From positions 1,612,001 to 1,676,000 of the forward strand of contig JAOTON010000897.1 in NCBI GenBank assembly GCA_034440635.1: a DNA stretch of 64,000 nt, given 5' to 3'. The notes under the pieces were generated by a model. It searched no databases, had not been told where the DNA came from, and saw only the letters and a program-made list of their open reading frames with translations. This DNA comes from Lepas anatifera. Taxonomy: Eukaryota; Arthropoda; Thecostraca; Lepadidae. The position numbers were made by a program, and so were the translations under genes. Positions 23,205 through 34,240 of the stretch are shown here, one piece after another. Positions within the stretch are counted from its first letter, which is position 1, and each line of letters starts with the position of its first letter.

Positions 23205-24285
23205 GGACCCCCTCCACTGCGCGTTGACGGCAGACCCCTCTCCACTGTGCGTTGACGGCAGACCCTCTCCACTGTGTGTTGACAGCAGACCCCACTCCAC
23301 TGTGTGTTGACGGCAGACCCCACTCCACTGCGCGTTGACGGCAGACCCCTCTCCACTGTGTTTTGACGGCAGACCCCACTCCACTGTGTGTTGACGGCAG
23401 ACCCCTCTCCACTGCGCGTTGACGGTAGACCCCTCTCCACTGTGTGTTGACGGCAGACCCCACTCCACTGTGTGTTGACGGCAGACCCCTCTCCACTGCG
23501 CGTTGACGGCAGACCCCTCTCCACTGTGTGTTGACGGCAGACCCCAATCCACTGTGTGTTGATGGCAGACCCCACTCCACTGCGTGTTGACGGCAGACAC
23601 CTCTCCACTGTGTGTTGACGGCAGACCCCTCTCCACTGTGTGTTGACGGTAGACCCCCACTCCACTGTGTGTTGACGGTAGACCCCACTCCACTGTGTGT
23701 TGACGGCAGACCCCACTCCACTGTGTGTTGACGGCAGACCCCTCTCCACTGCGCGTTGACGGCAGACCCCTCTCCACTGCGCGTTGACGGCAGACCCCTC
23801 TCCACTGTGTGTTGACGGCAGACCCCTCTCCACTGTGTGTTGACGGCAGACCCCTCTCCACTGCGCGTTGACGGCAGACCCCTCTCCACTGCGCGTTGAC
23901 GGCAGACCCCTCTCCACTGTGTGTTGACGGCAGACCCTTCTCCACTGTGTGTTGACGGCAGACCCCACTCCACTGTGTGTTGACGGCAGACCCCTCTCCA
24001 CTATGTGTTGACGGCAGACCCCTCTCCACTGCGTATTGACGGCAGACCCCACTCCACTGCGTGTTGACGGCAGACCCTCTCCACTGCGTGTTGACGGCAG
24101 ACCCCTCTCCACTTCGTGTTGACGGCAGACCCCTCTCCACTGGGTGTAGACGGCAGACCCGTCTCCACTGCGTGTTGACGGCAGACCCCTCTCAACTGCG
24201 AGTTGACGGCAGATCCATCTCCACTGCGCATTGACGGCAGACCCTTCTCCACTGTGTGTTGACGGCAGACCCCTCTCCACTTCGC
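23205..24285 (+). repeat. 28-bp minisatellite, about 38 units
   Basis: Unit GACGGCAGACCCCTCTCCACTGTGTGTT (28 bp, given here as one unit) repeated head to tail. Variants alternate CCCCTCT with CCCCACT and TGTGTG with TGCGCG; a few units are 1 bp shorter or longer. Because 28 is not a multiple of 3 and the unit lacks stops on the minus strand, all three minus frames stay open. There is no spacer diversity, so it is not a CRISPR array. The unit matches the terminal motif of the D element. Confidence 0.95.
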
Positions 24286-24365
24286 GTGTAAATAATGTAT
24301 CTTCTGGGTAACCATTTATAATAGTTATGTTAAATTAGACATTAAATTCACTGAATAATCCAAGC

Positions 24366-24968
24366 GTGTTGTGGGAATGACCTAGGACCCTAAAAAGATG
24401 ATACAGATGACAGTAAAAGCGCTAAAAGACTGGCAGCCTAAAACGCCAAAGTCCAGAAACTAAAACGTCTAAATCCTAAAAAGCCCAAAAAGGCTACGTC
24501 AAGGTAAAGATAAGAAGAAAAAAGCGTGGGATGAGGTAAATACAACGTTGCGGTCTTGGACCGTCGTCAGGCGAGGGATCGACCCTCGCCTGACGAAAGC
24601 GCTAAAAGACTGGCAGCCTAAAACGCCAAAGTCCAGAAACTAAAACGTCTAAAACCTAAAAAGCCCAAAGGCTACGTCAAGGTAAAGATAAGAAGAAAGC
24701 GTGGGATGAGGTAAATACAACGTTTCGGTCTTGGACCGTCGTCAGGCGAGGGATCGACCGTCGCCTGACGACGGTCCAAGACCGAAACGTTGTATTTACC
24801 TCATCCCACGCTTTTTCTTCTTATCTTTACCTTGACGTAGCCTTTTTGGGCTTTTTAGGGTTTAGACGTTTTAGTTTCTGGACTTTGGCGTTTTAGGCTG
24901 CCAGCCTTTTAGCGCTTTTACTGTCATCTGTATCATCTTTTTAGGGTCCTAGGTCATTCCCACAACAC
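24366..24968. mobile_element. Foldback element with tandem plus inverted internal copies (603 bp)
   Basis: Outer ends GTGTTGTGGGAATGACCTAG and its inverse at 24949-24968. A segment of about 165 bp (GCGCTAAAAGACTGGCAGCC through GGTCTTGGACCGTCGTCAGG) occurs at about 24415 and 24597 in direct order and once inverted at about 24760-24915. The centre of each junction is the palindrome GTCAGGCGAGGG-ATCGA-CCCTCGCCTGAC. The arms are nearly identical, suggesting recent origin or gene conversion. No coding frame; target duplication not found. Confidence 0.85.
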
Positions 24969-24969
24969 T

Positions 24970-25552
24970 CTGCGGTTTATGGCACCCTATCTTCAGCAGG
25001 CCTTCCGAGAACTTATTAATAATCCAAGCAAGCCAGGCTGTCTATTGCAGACCAAAATGTTTCGGAACTTAACGTATAACAGGGGGAGGCTGGTTCTTCC
25101 ATCAAATAAGGGTAACCAGGGCGGACTAGAGCTAACGAAGAACTTATTGTTGTTCTCGGAATGAAATGGGACCCTTTGGCTCCAATGATGCCCTTGAACA
25201 AAGAAGGACAACACAGACACCGTAAAACGGAACGAAATAATAGGAGAAAATAGTAGCCTGGTTCCCAGGCAAGCCCTTGTAATATAAGAGAAATCAAATA
25301 AATATGGATGGCTATATACTTGGCCAAGCCCGATAGAGGATATCTATACACAGCAGAGGTCACAAAAATGCTCATTCTCCACAAGGCGCACCAACCTTTT
25401 ACCTTTAGATAGGACATGTCCCCTGGAGATAAGGCCTTGTGAAATTTAACGAGAAAGGAAATGGTAATCTTCAATGAAAAAATGATCCGAAGGACACAAA
25501 ACTCTAATACACAATTCACTCAAATGTCACAAGGCTCCAAGACACAAATCGC
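24970..25552. other. Unassigned DNA
   Basis: Between the foldback element and B3; open frames on both strands here show no family features. Confidence 0.4.
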
Positions 25553-25556
25553 TTAA

Positions 25557-26552
25557 CTCGCGCCCTGCTGCGGTCCCTGGCATGACGCACCCCGCTGGGG
25601 GGGGGCGTTTTTCGCCTCCCCTCCGTATCTTATTCCCCACGAAAGCTAAAGAAAAATTACGGGCGGTTTTCAAAAGCTCTTGACAAGACGAAGATATTTT
25701 ATAGGAAGGATTTTTATGTCAGGTCAATATTGAGGTCAGCATTGGTCAAAGAAGGTTCCATAGGCTTACAACAGAGCCGTGTACGTTTCTCTCTCTAGAT
25801 CTGTTTTCAGTGAAGCTAGAGAAAATATTTATGCATCATTGGATTCCTCTCATCGTGTCAAATCGAATGATGTATAATATGACCTTGCTAGGTCAAATAG
25901 TGAAAATAACCTGACCTCGAGCTAGGTCAGGGTCACAGACTGACTTGATATGGTTATGTTGCATATCAATCGACTCCACGTAACAATATAAGCACAATGC
26001 AAGCAAAAATTCAGTGAGAAATCATTGGCAAAACAATCACTCTATACCCCCGTGACCTGGCATGACCTTTGAGCGGTCAGATGCTCAAAAACTCAACTTT
26101 ATAGTCAAGACCGTGGTCAAAATAGACGGTTTGAGGATTATCAGCTTTATCTATCCAGTATTTACTGAAAAAGAGCCCATTTTATTTTTCACCATAGACT
26201 TATAATGGGGTGACCAAAAAATTGACCCCACCTTAGGTCAACAATATAAAAATTCTGAGATAGCAGATTTGTAGACCCTAATGGTCTTATCATAATGTGG
26301 AAGTTTCAAACTGATCGGTTCGCCGATGTTTCCTGGGCGCCGCTTCAAACTCGTAATTTTAGGTTTTGAGGCTGGGTCACTTGACCTTGAATAGCTCCTT
26401 GACCTGACATGACCGTAACTCAAGAATTTGTTCAATGTGTGAAATTGATGAGGGATAAGGTACTGTAAGTTTCGTTGTTCTGCGTTTCTTCATTGTTGAG
26501 CTATCTGGGGAAAACCAGAAGGGGAAAAATTTCGCCCCCAGCGGGGCCTGTG
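25557..26552 (+). mobile_element. TTAA element, subfamily B, copy B3 (996 bp)
   Basis: TTAA at 25553-25556 and 26553-26556. Left end CTCGCGCCCTGCTGCGG with the second motif GACGCACCCCGCTGGGG 27 bp on; right end CCCAGCGGGGCCTGTG. Collinear with B1, B2 and B4, more diverged at the left end. Non-coding. Confidence 0.88.
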
Positions 26553-26559
26553 TTAAATT

Positions 26560-27930
26560 ACAAAGTCTCCATGATACGAATGGGTGGGTAGAAACCGTGC
26601 TGTACCTGCATATTATTTCCAAGGGTTATTTGGCATTTTAATTACTACAAGTCTCGATTTTGAAGGAAATGAATAGACCAGGAACAACATAGGTTATATT
26701 CCGGTCGCCCGAATTTTTCCCCGAAGATACTGGCAAAATTGAGTATTTTTCGGACCTCTGATAAAGAGCCTCTAAACGGGATGAAAATTGTTTCTGCATA
26801 AGTAAGCCTGTACGTATGGTGAATGGGTCCTCTCTAACTTCTTTAAAATGAGTCCACTAAAAGATTAAAAAACATATCATTTTTAAACTAAAAATCATGT
26901 AAGCCTCAATATTTTCATTTTTGTCCATCTTTCAATACAACTAGATGACCCAGAGGCCCCTTGACCTGAAATCAAAGACCTGACTTCTTTTTTTCGCAGA
27001 GAGAAGATTCTATTTGCTTCTAACGACGCCCCTGAGACAAATAGGTAATTATGAGTCCAAAACAGACCCTTCTGGCTAGCTAGAGACCTCTAATTTGTTC
27101 CTTCCCTGCCACTGTTCAAACGAGCGAGCCTTGTCACGGCCCCGAGTGTTTTATGGCTGCCGTAGCTCTGATGTGTTAGGAGAGAATAAAAACTGCAATA
27201 TTTTCAGCCTGTGGATGCTTTTGCGCGTTCAAAGCGTTTTTAGTTGTTTGTCAGGTTTGAAGTGCGTTTAGCTCTCGTTATGGCGATCGTTGCAACAAAT
27301 ATGATTTCATTTTCTATTTAAATAGGTCATAAGTGGACGCTTGAATTACTGTCACACGCTTCTTGAAACGTTGAAGCTTGCTTACATTTTGACCTTCTGC
27401 GTACAATTTGTGCCTGCAGAATGCCTGCAAAACTCAATGCTGTATGTTCTCCGGGAAGTAAACAAAGCATGTTGGCTCTAAGACAGGTATGTTTGTTCTT
27501 ACACTTTGCTTGTGTATTAATCCAGTCTCAAGGCGGCGACCGACTGTGTTACAGCAGGGTCTTAGAACTTATACAAAGTTCGATGAAGCTGTTCCCGATT
27601 TAAGACATTGGCGAAGCTTGATCACATAATAAAAGTAAGAAAGAGGTTAGGGAGAAATGGCGATTTTCAGACACCAAACCTATTATTTTACCAACAACCC
27701 ATTTATTTGGTAGCAGGAGTGCCCTTCCTTACCCGTATGACCCAATTTATATGTTCCATAGGATAAGACATCTACTTGTTGTTTCTTCTTACTCCCCCCA
27801 CTCTGCTTTTTGATAGTATCTTCCATGCCTAAGCTATGTACATAGATTAGAATATTTCTCCATGCCCCGAAAATAATAATAACACGAGTAACATTCAGGA
27901 GATGCACGGGTACTACAGTTAGGGCATTAG
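26560..27930. other. Unassigned DNA with one weak exon candidate
   Basis: No repeats recognised. At 27421 an ATG opens MPAKLNAVCSPGSKQSMLAL and meets CAG|GTATGT (donor-like) after 22 codons, with an acceptor-like CCTGCAG just upstream. This could be a small first exon, but nothing downstream supports it. Confidence 0.3.
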
Positions 27931-27933
27931 TGG

Positions 27934-27937
<4 letters not shown>

Positions 27938-27996
<59 letters not shown>
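27938..27996. repeat. (AT)n microsatellite
   Basis: About 29 uninterrupted AT dinucleotides, directly abutting the left arm of the inverted repeat that starts at 27997. Confidence 0.98.
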
Positions 27997-27998
<2 letters not shown>

Positions 27999-28153
27999 TC
28001 ACTAAGTTCGTCATCGGCTTCTGACACTGATTTACCTACTCATAATATAATCTCACCGGCTAAACGGCCAGCATCATTCCGCGGACTCCAGCGTCAGGCA
28101 CTTCGCAGGCCAGAAATGAACATGAGTGGTCCCTTTCATCTTGTCTCGCCGAA

Positions 28154-28200
<47 letters not shown>

Positions 28201-28496
28201 TTAGTGTAAAAAAGTTACTATTTGCGTTCTGAGCCATGAATGTATTTTCCTCCAACATGATCAATTTATTTTAGTGCGTGCGCACTACACAATTATGCAG
28301 GCTTTGAGTCCACGTGATTATATACTTCCCCCTCTTTCTTCGGCGAGACAAAATGAAAGGGACCACTCATGTTCATTTCTGGCCTGCGAAGTGCCTGACG
28401 CTGGAGTCCGCGGAATGATGCTGGCCGTTGAGCCGGTGAGATTATATTATTAGTAGGTAAATCAGTGTCAGGAAGCCGATGACGAACTTAGTGAGA
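27997..28496. repeat. Inverted repeat with 160-bp arms
   Basis: 27997-28155 (tctcactaagttcgtcatcg ... tctcgccgaaa) is repeated inverted at 28338-28496 with near identity (shared TCCGCGGACTCCAGCGTCAG and its complement). The spacer of about 180 bp starts with a second (AT)n tract. Arms of this length and identity could form a cruciform; origin as a foldback transposon is inferred. Confidence 0.9.
28157..28196. repeat. (AT)n microsatellite
   Basis: About 20 AT units inside the spacer of the inverted repeat. Confidence 0.97.
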
Positions 28497-28499
28497 AAC

Positions 28500-29395
28500 G
28501 GCTTCTATTCTGACAGTTTTCTGGTCTCATGCCAAAATTTTGACCTGTACGATTTTTAACTTTAATTTTTCTATTTTTATTTTCATTCTAGAGAACTGAA
28601 ACCTACATCATTTTACGCACACTCAAATCCTAAAAGAAGTTTGAAGCAAAAAGTCAAAGTTTTTTTCTGATGTAATGTTTTTTTTAACTTTTTACCTTCT
28701 ATTTTTGTGAAATACATTACCAAAGTCATAAGATCGAAACATCTGAGGACAAAATACTCAGTGTTCGAAATTGGGTTTCTACAGACATAATGCACAGTGT
28801 TTTGTTGCATAGGCACAAACCTGAACCAAACGCATGATTTTGAAGGTCAGTTCTGGCACGTTTCCTAAAACATTGCAACTATGGGCCAAAATTGTGAAAA
28901 CATATAACTTCCAAAGTTTTGAAGGTTTTTGGACGTATTTTTCGTTTTTGAGATGGGGATTGTTATTAATACAGTATATTACAAACTCATATTTCTGACT
29001 TTGGGAAATATATTTTCCCAAAAGTGACTACTTTTATGTTTATTTTTAATTTTTTACTATATAATTTCAAATCTTCTTTTCGAAATTGGCACCAAAAAAT
29101 AGCCCACCTCAAGTTTAGGACCGCCTGCCTGACCATACTCGAGCGTCTCCCATATATTTTGAGCGACTTGAAGATCAAGACTTTCAAGAAAATCAATAAT
29201 TTCATGCAATTTCGGAGGTTGTGATAGCTTTATCGCCTAACAATGTACCTTTATACTCAACCGACATGTATGGCTCTGCCACTTCTTTGTAGCATTGGAA
29301 ATTTTGGGTTCTGTCGTTTTGGTTTCATGACGCTCCGACGCCTAGTTCTGCACTTAGGGGCAAAATAATTTGATTCCCTATTTCCCCGCGGCAAA
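28500..29395. other. AT-rich unassigned DNA
   Basis: No gene or repeat recognised. Confidence 0.45.
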
Positions 29396-29434
29396 AGCAG
29401 CGTCATGCCTTGCCTTTCTTGCATGCACCTCCTG

Positions 29435-29648
29435 TTCTGAGGCGGCTGGCCGCAGGCGGGAGAGGCGTGCAAGAAGGTCATGAAATGCATATCCGAGTAC
29501 ATGCAGCGGGTGCTGAGCCGGCCGGCGATCGACAGGAAGGCGGATAGCGGGCAGAGGGGCTCCGGGAACGGCGACAGAAACGCTATCAGGCGTCTAGGGA
29601 AGGGGAAGCAAGGTGCAGAGACGTGCGAAGATAGCTCGGGAGAGGCTT
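29435..29648 (+). other. Possible exon, GC-rich
   Basis: After an acceptor-like GGCCGCAG an open frame runs GEACKKVMKCISEYMQRVLS then RPAIDRKADSGQ to a TAA at 29646-29648. It is GC-rich and protein-like, with a charged tail, but has no start codon before the middle and no recognised family. The region also borders repeats, so this could equally be part of a transposon. Confidence 0.22.
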
Positions 29649-29699
29649 AAAGAGCCTTATTCAGAGAAAAAGGGGACTTCGGTGCCGAGGCACACTCAA

Positions 29700-29812
29700 G
29701 AATCTCTCTCTCGCTCTCTCGCTCTCTCACCCTCTCACCCTCTCGCCTTCTCGCCTTCTTGCCCTCTAGCCCTCTCGCCCTCTCGCCCCCCTCTCTCTCT
29801 CTCTCTCTCTCT
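29700..29812 (+). repeat. Pyrimidine-rich microsatellite (CTCTCNCC)n
   Basis: Almost pure C/T over about 110 bp: TCTCTCTCGC, CACCCTCT and CCTTCTCG words followed by (CT)n. Such homopurine-homopyrimidine tracts can adopt triplex DNA; only the composition is seen here. Confidence 0.95.
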
Positions 29813-29819
29813 GTGAAAT

Positions 29820-30950
29820 ACCTGGTGCCATGGTGAGAAGGGGCAACAGAAATCAGTGGGGACTGCCGAAATAAGAGCGGCAGTGGTGGGAAACAGGACT
29901 AGAAATCTAGACAACGGCAGAAATGGCATCCAAGATAGGCGTCAGAACTGGTGGGCCAGGGAGCCTGCCCCCCACTTTTTGGCCAAAAATTCCTGACCTT
30001 AGTCAAAATCGGAGAGAACTGGATATTTTCATAACCAGCCGTTGCAGACGGCAACGAGGAGTCCAAATTCGAACAATTTTTGGTCCTATCGTGGACAGTT
30101 TTTTGTCAGCATCAGGTTGAAGTTTGGTTGGCCCCCTCACTTTTTCCGGTGGCAATACTTATGGGATCAAGGATGATATTTGGGGGTGGAGGGTGTAGGG
30201 GCCTCAAGCCTCCCCGCCATTGACCTCAGAACAGCCTCCAGCTATGCATTAGCTATAGACACTCTGACATTTCGGGGCTCGTCCTCCTAGCCCCCTTGTA
30301 TCTGCTAATAAACGGCAGCCAGCAAGAGGACGATTGTTAGCTAAGCAACAGCGGCAGTAGGGCAAAACAGGAACAGCAGGGGCCGGAGCAGCTAAGTAAC
30401 GCAGTTGGTTGAGGCCCTGTCCGATGATACCCTGTTAGAGCCTGCCAGCGATTGAATTTGGCTGTCGTGTGGACCTCAGCCTGAGAGGAAACGTGACATT
30501 TCTATTCTCGATTTGGTTCATGGCTTTATTATTGAATATATGAAATTATTGAAAGATTTAATACTACCCAAAGCCAAATGTTGTGTTTAGCATACAGCTG
30601 GTTTCGGGACCATATCGGGCCCATTATCATATGAGAAAAACAAGCTACAATAGCGCACACTAAATTATCTATACCTAACACAATTCAGTAATATTAGAAC
30701 AATCTTTGCGATACTACCAGTGTACTACACATCATAACGCGTGATTATTTTCTTCCGGATCTTCATTTTCATTTGAAGGGGTTAAGCCAGCCTTGGTATA
30801 ATGCGTAGTTGCCTATATTTAGATTTAGTTTTTCTTTTCCTGTTGTTTGGCTTCTTTGATTTGGCGTTGTTTTGTCCTGCATTCGAAACTGATTACTTCT
30901 GCATCCCAATCCATAGTGTGTCCTGTTTTACACGAGTGTTCGGCTGTGGC
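29820..30950. other. Unassigned DNA with short transposon-like GC-rich pieces
   Basis: Segments such as CCCCCCACTTTTTGGCC (about 29970) and GGGGCCTCAAGCCTCCCC (about 30200) resemble the ends of the hAT-like MITEs elsewhere in the window. The 30200 piece shares ACTCTGACATTTC with about 56990-57015. Boundaries could not be set. Confidence 0.35.
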
Positions 30951-30956
30951 TTCCGG

Positions 30957-31436
30957 CAGGGGCGGATCCAGGGGGGCAGTAGGGGCAGCTGCTCACCTCC
31001 CTTGGGCTTGGGGTGGCACCCCGCGCCGCCCCAAGCCCAGCCGCGGTGGCGGACGCCCACCGGCGGTGGGCACTAATTGTGATGTTCCCTTTGAGTTTTT
31101 TCAGAGGGTTCTAGGGTTTTCATTGAAATTTCAGAGGGTTCTAGAGGGGTCTGCCAAAAATTCAAGGCACTGTCTGGCCGGAGGAGTTTGAGGCAAGCCG
31201 TTTGGCAACTGTGATTCACAGTTTTAGACATGAACCTGAGGCCTCAGCAGCGTAGAAGTGGTCACCAGACGTTAGGCTTAAGAGGATAATACAATATGGC
31301 CAAGATAGAAAGTTGTTTTTACCTATGCTTGGTGCACCCGGCGCGTACACTCACGACCACATGGCGCTCCCATTCCGGAAAAAGGCGCCCCCTGCACCTG
31401 CTGCCCCCCCTGGGAAAAATCCTGGATCCGCCCCTG
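30957..31436. mobile_element. hAT-like MITE with 8-bp target duplication (480 bp)
   Basis: Left end CAGGGGCGGATCCAGGGGGG; right end is the inverse, ATCCTGGATCCGCCCCTG. Flanking octamers GCTTCCGG (30949-30956) and GCTTCCTG (31437-31444) differ at one base. The 8-bp duplication and CA...TG termini are hallmarks of the hAT superfamily. Non-coding. Confidence 0.9.
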
Positions 31437-31559
31437 GCTTCCTGTAGTCTGTCAGTTAGGGTTTTCTCCCTCTGCGCTTTTAGTTACCTTTTTTGTTCGC
31501 ACAATAATGATAATCGACTTGCAATAATACTCCAGACGTAATGGTATCAAAATACAAGT

Positions 31560-33067
31560 TTTATCATCATTTCTGACGAAGTTGTTGACCCAAGTCTGAA
31601 AACCTGCTCAGGTAGCCCCAAATGACCTTTCAGAGGTCATATATTTTAAGCTGTATCTACCTAAATAGAGTCATTTTTCGCCCAATTCCAGACTTTCCCT
31701 GGATTTCCAATGGGGAGATCATGATCTGTATCTCACCCTAGGTCTTTGGTATGAAAAAATATCGGAAGATATGTTGTAGCACTCGGTGGGCCCATTATGT
31801 GATAGTAGTTTCAATTGGATAGATTAATCCTGATCTCACGTATGCTATCTTAAAGTTTATAGAGGTGAAGTCACTTGACCTGCACTAGCGAACCTGACCT
31901 CAGATGATTCGAGCTTAACATTTTGAGAAAAGTTGTAGAACTGATCAAGGATAAAATGTAACAAGTACGGCGGCGCGAAGCGCAAAGCTCCACCGTTTTT
32001 TGGTGTTCCCGGCAAAACCCGAGGGGGTGTTAACACGCGCCCCGCTGGGGTCCCTGACATGACGCGCCCCGCTGGGGGCGTTTTTCGCCCCCCTCCGTAG
32101 CTCATTCCCCACGAAAGCTAAAGGAAAATTACGGGGGCGTTCGAAAGCTCTCGACAAGACAAAGATATTTTATACGAAGAATTTTTACGTCAGGTCAATA
32201 TTAAGGTCAGCATAGGTCAAAGAAGGTTCCATAGGCTTACAACATAGCAGTGTACGTTTCTCTCTCTAGATCTACCCCCAGGGGAACTAGAGCAAATCTT
32301 TATGTATCATTGGACTCTTCTCATCGCAGCGAATCGAATGATGTATAATATAACCTCACTAGGTCAAATAGTAAAAATGACCTGACCTCGAGCTAGGTCG
32401 GGATCACAGAGTAACCTGGTATGGTCATGTTACATATCAATCAACTCTCCGTGACAATATAAGCACAATGCAAGCCAAATGGAAGCTTTATCTCAATTCA
32501 ATCAGATGTTACTGGCAAAACAATCACTCTATGCTCCCGTGACCTGACATGACCTTTGAAAGGTCAAATACTAAAAAAACAAGCTTTATGGCCAAGGTCG
32601 TGGTAAAAATAGAGGGTTTGAGGATTTTCGGCTTTATCTATCCAGTATGTACTGAAAACGAGCCCATTCTATTTTTCACCATAGACTTATAATGGGGTGA
32701 CCAAAAAATTGACCCCACCTAAGGTCCAAAATATCAAAATTCCGAGATAGCAGACTTGTAGTCCCTACTAAGCTTATTATATTGTGAAAGCTTCAATTGA
32801 TCGGTTCGCTGATGTTTCCTGGGCGCCGCTTCAAACTCGTGATTTTAGGTTTTGAGGTTGGGTCACTTGACCTTGAATAGCTCCTTGACCTGACATGACC
32901 TCAACTCAAAAATTTGGTCAGATGTTAAAAATTGACCAGGAATAAGATACTGTAAGTTTCGTTGTTCTGCGTCTCCTCATTTTTGAGCTATCTGGGGAAA
33001 ACCAGGAGAGGGCGAATTTCGCCCCAACGGGGCGCGTGTTAAAGCACCCCCACCGGGCGAGGGTTAG
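31560..33067 (-). mobile_element. TTAA element, subfamily C/A-like, reverse, with B4 inserted
   Basis: Read on the minus strand it starts at a TTAG (33064-33067) with CCCTCGCCCGGTGGGGGTGC, then, after the B4 insert, continues CACCCCCTCGGGTTTTGCC, a palindromic GCGC block, and the segment with CAGGTCAAGTGACTTCACC shared with A1, A2 and C. Its far end near 31560 is truncated. Non-coding. Confidence 0.75.
32034..33038 (+). mobile_element. TTAA element, subfamily B, copy B4 (1005 bp)
   Basis: TTAA at 32030-32033 and 33039-33042; left terminus CACGCGCCCCGCTGGGG with its 27-bp-spaced repeat, right terminus CCAACGGGGCGCGTG. It is inserted near the terminus of the reverse C-like element; the joined flanks restore the C-type end. 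Collinear with B1-B3. Confidence 0.92.
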
Positions 33068-33069
33068 TA

Positions 33070-34240
33070 TATTTTTGTCATTAGTATTGTTATGAGGGGC
33101 ATGGTTTTATTTTCATGAGGTATCATAGACTGTTGTAAGGTACATACATGTGTTTCTTCTTGCCTTCTCTCACCAAATCGAGAAGTACGTGTGCTTCTCA
33201 CGTAATATTTCAATGCGCACGGTGAGATGTGATTGCGGCTTGTGGGATATCGTACACGATGAGATACGATTACGGCATTTGGAAAATGATAGTCCATTGT
33301 GAGATTTGATTTACGTCTTGTCCGAAATGAGAAAACTAGCAGTATCTGTTCGGGACTGAAATTGGCACCGATTCTAGGATGCAGATGCGTGACAACTTTC
33401 AGATTTTACGTCCGAACTGTGGACTTTAGTCCCGAAGCCATTCAAACCGTGTAACCTCAGAAGTTTAATCTAGCATCTGTCTCAAAGTTGTAGAAAGTTA
33501 TTCTTTTCACTGAAAAGATAATGCGTGTTGAATAGTTTTTCTCAAATACTAAAGCGAATGGTCCCGTGTCTTAGCGTTTGGGTTATTACGCCACCGCGAA
33601 CATCACAGCGTATATTTATGAGCTATTTGATACCTTTACATGCCGTCATTGAACAGCTAATTCCAGCACTCAATTCATATCTATATCAAACATGCCACGA
33701 CGCTACCAGATTCTACCCTATTCCTAAAACCACGTGATCGGACCTCTGACGCATCGCAGCCATGCACATTGTCAACAAGTGACGATGCCCAGGTATCGGC
33801 CCGGGTAGACGTATGGAGCATTGTTGATCCCTGCGCTACCAAATAATTCAGCTCACGTTAGCACATGACAGCTGAAATGGGCCACTGGAAGAGTATGAGG
33901 GTTCGATGGACGGATGCATCGTCTTGACAGCTATGCTCTCTCACACGCAAGGGCACGAGAAATCACCCAGAAAGAACGTTTCACAGCGGGTCTCATCATG
34001 GGCACTTCTATTCGTTCTACTTTACGATTCAACCATAAAAGGTGTCCATATGAAACGACCAGCATTGTCATTTCTTACAATTTGGGATGCTCGGAGACTA
34101 ATTGTTCTGGAAATAATGGCACAAAAGTCTCGAAATGGTCGGACACCATGAAGCTTGAGCAGAAAGCAGTCGTTGCGTAGAAACAAGTGAGGCAAACGGC
34201 ATCTACCTGTTTTACAGTCCTGAAAAAGACAATCCCCTAT
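33070..34240. other. Unassigned DNA downstream of the receptor gene
   Basis: Contains no recognised repeat. It is where the 3' untranslated region of the minus-strand receptor would lie, but I could not place a convincing polyadenylation signal. Confidence 0.4.

Larger units (their letters stand above)
21368..24288 (+). mobile_element. TTAA element, subfamily D, copy D4, with B2 inserted and an expanded 28-bp array
   Basis: The left end TTAA (21364-21367) is followed by CACGCGCAGTGAAGGGAG. The right end reads CTCCACTTCGCGTG followed by a mutated TTAA (taaa). The body shares segments with D3. The B2 element is inserted at 21772-22781. The right third (23205-24285) is a tandem array whose unit contains the element's own terminal motif CTCCACTGCGCGT. 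No credible coding frame; the long open frames over the array are a by-product of the repeat. Confidence 0.8.

Noticed and set aside
23205..24285. Possible CRISPR array
   Set aside because: The units abut without unique spacers and the context is an animal transposon.
23120..24315. Long minus-strand open frames (up to 386 codons) rich in VCRQHTVERGLPST-type repeats
   Set aside because: They translate the 28-bp minisatellite. All three minus frames are open because the unit has no stop, so no coding is implied.
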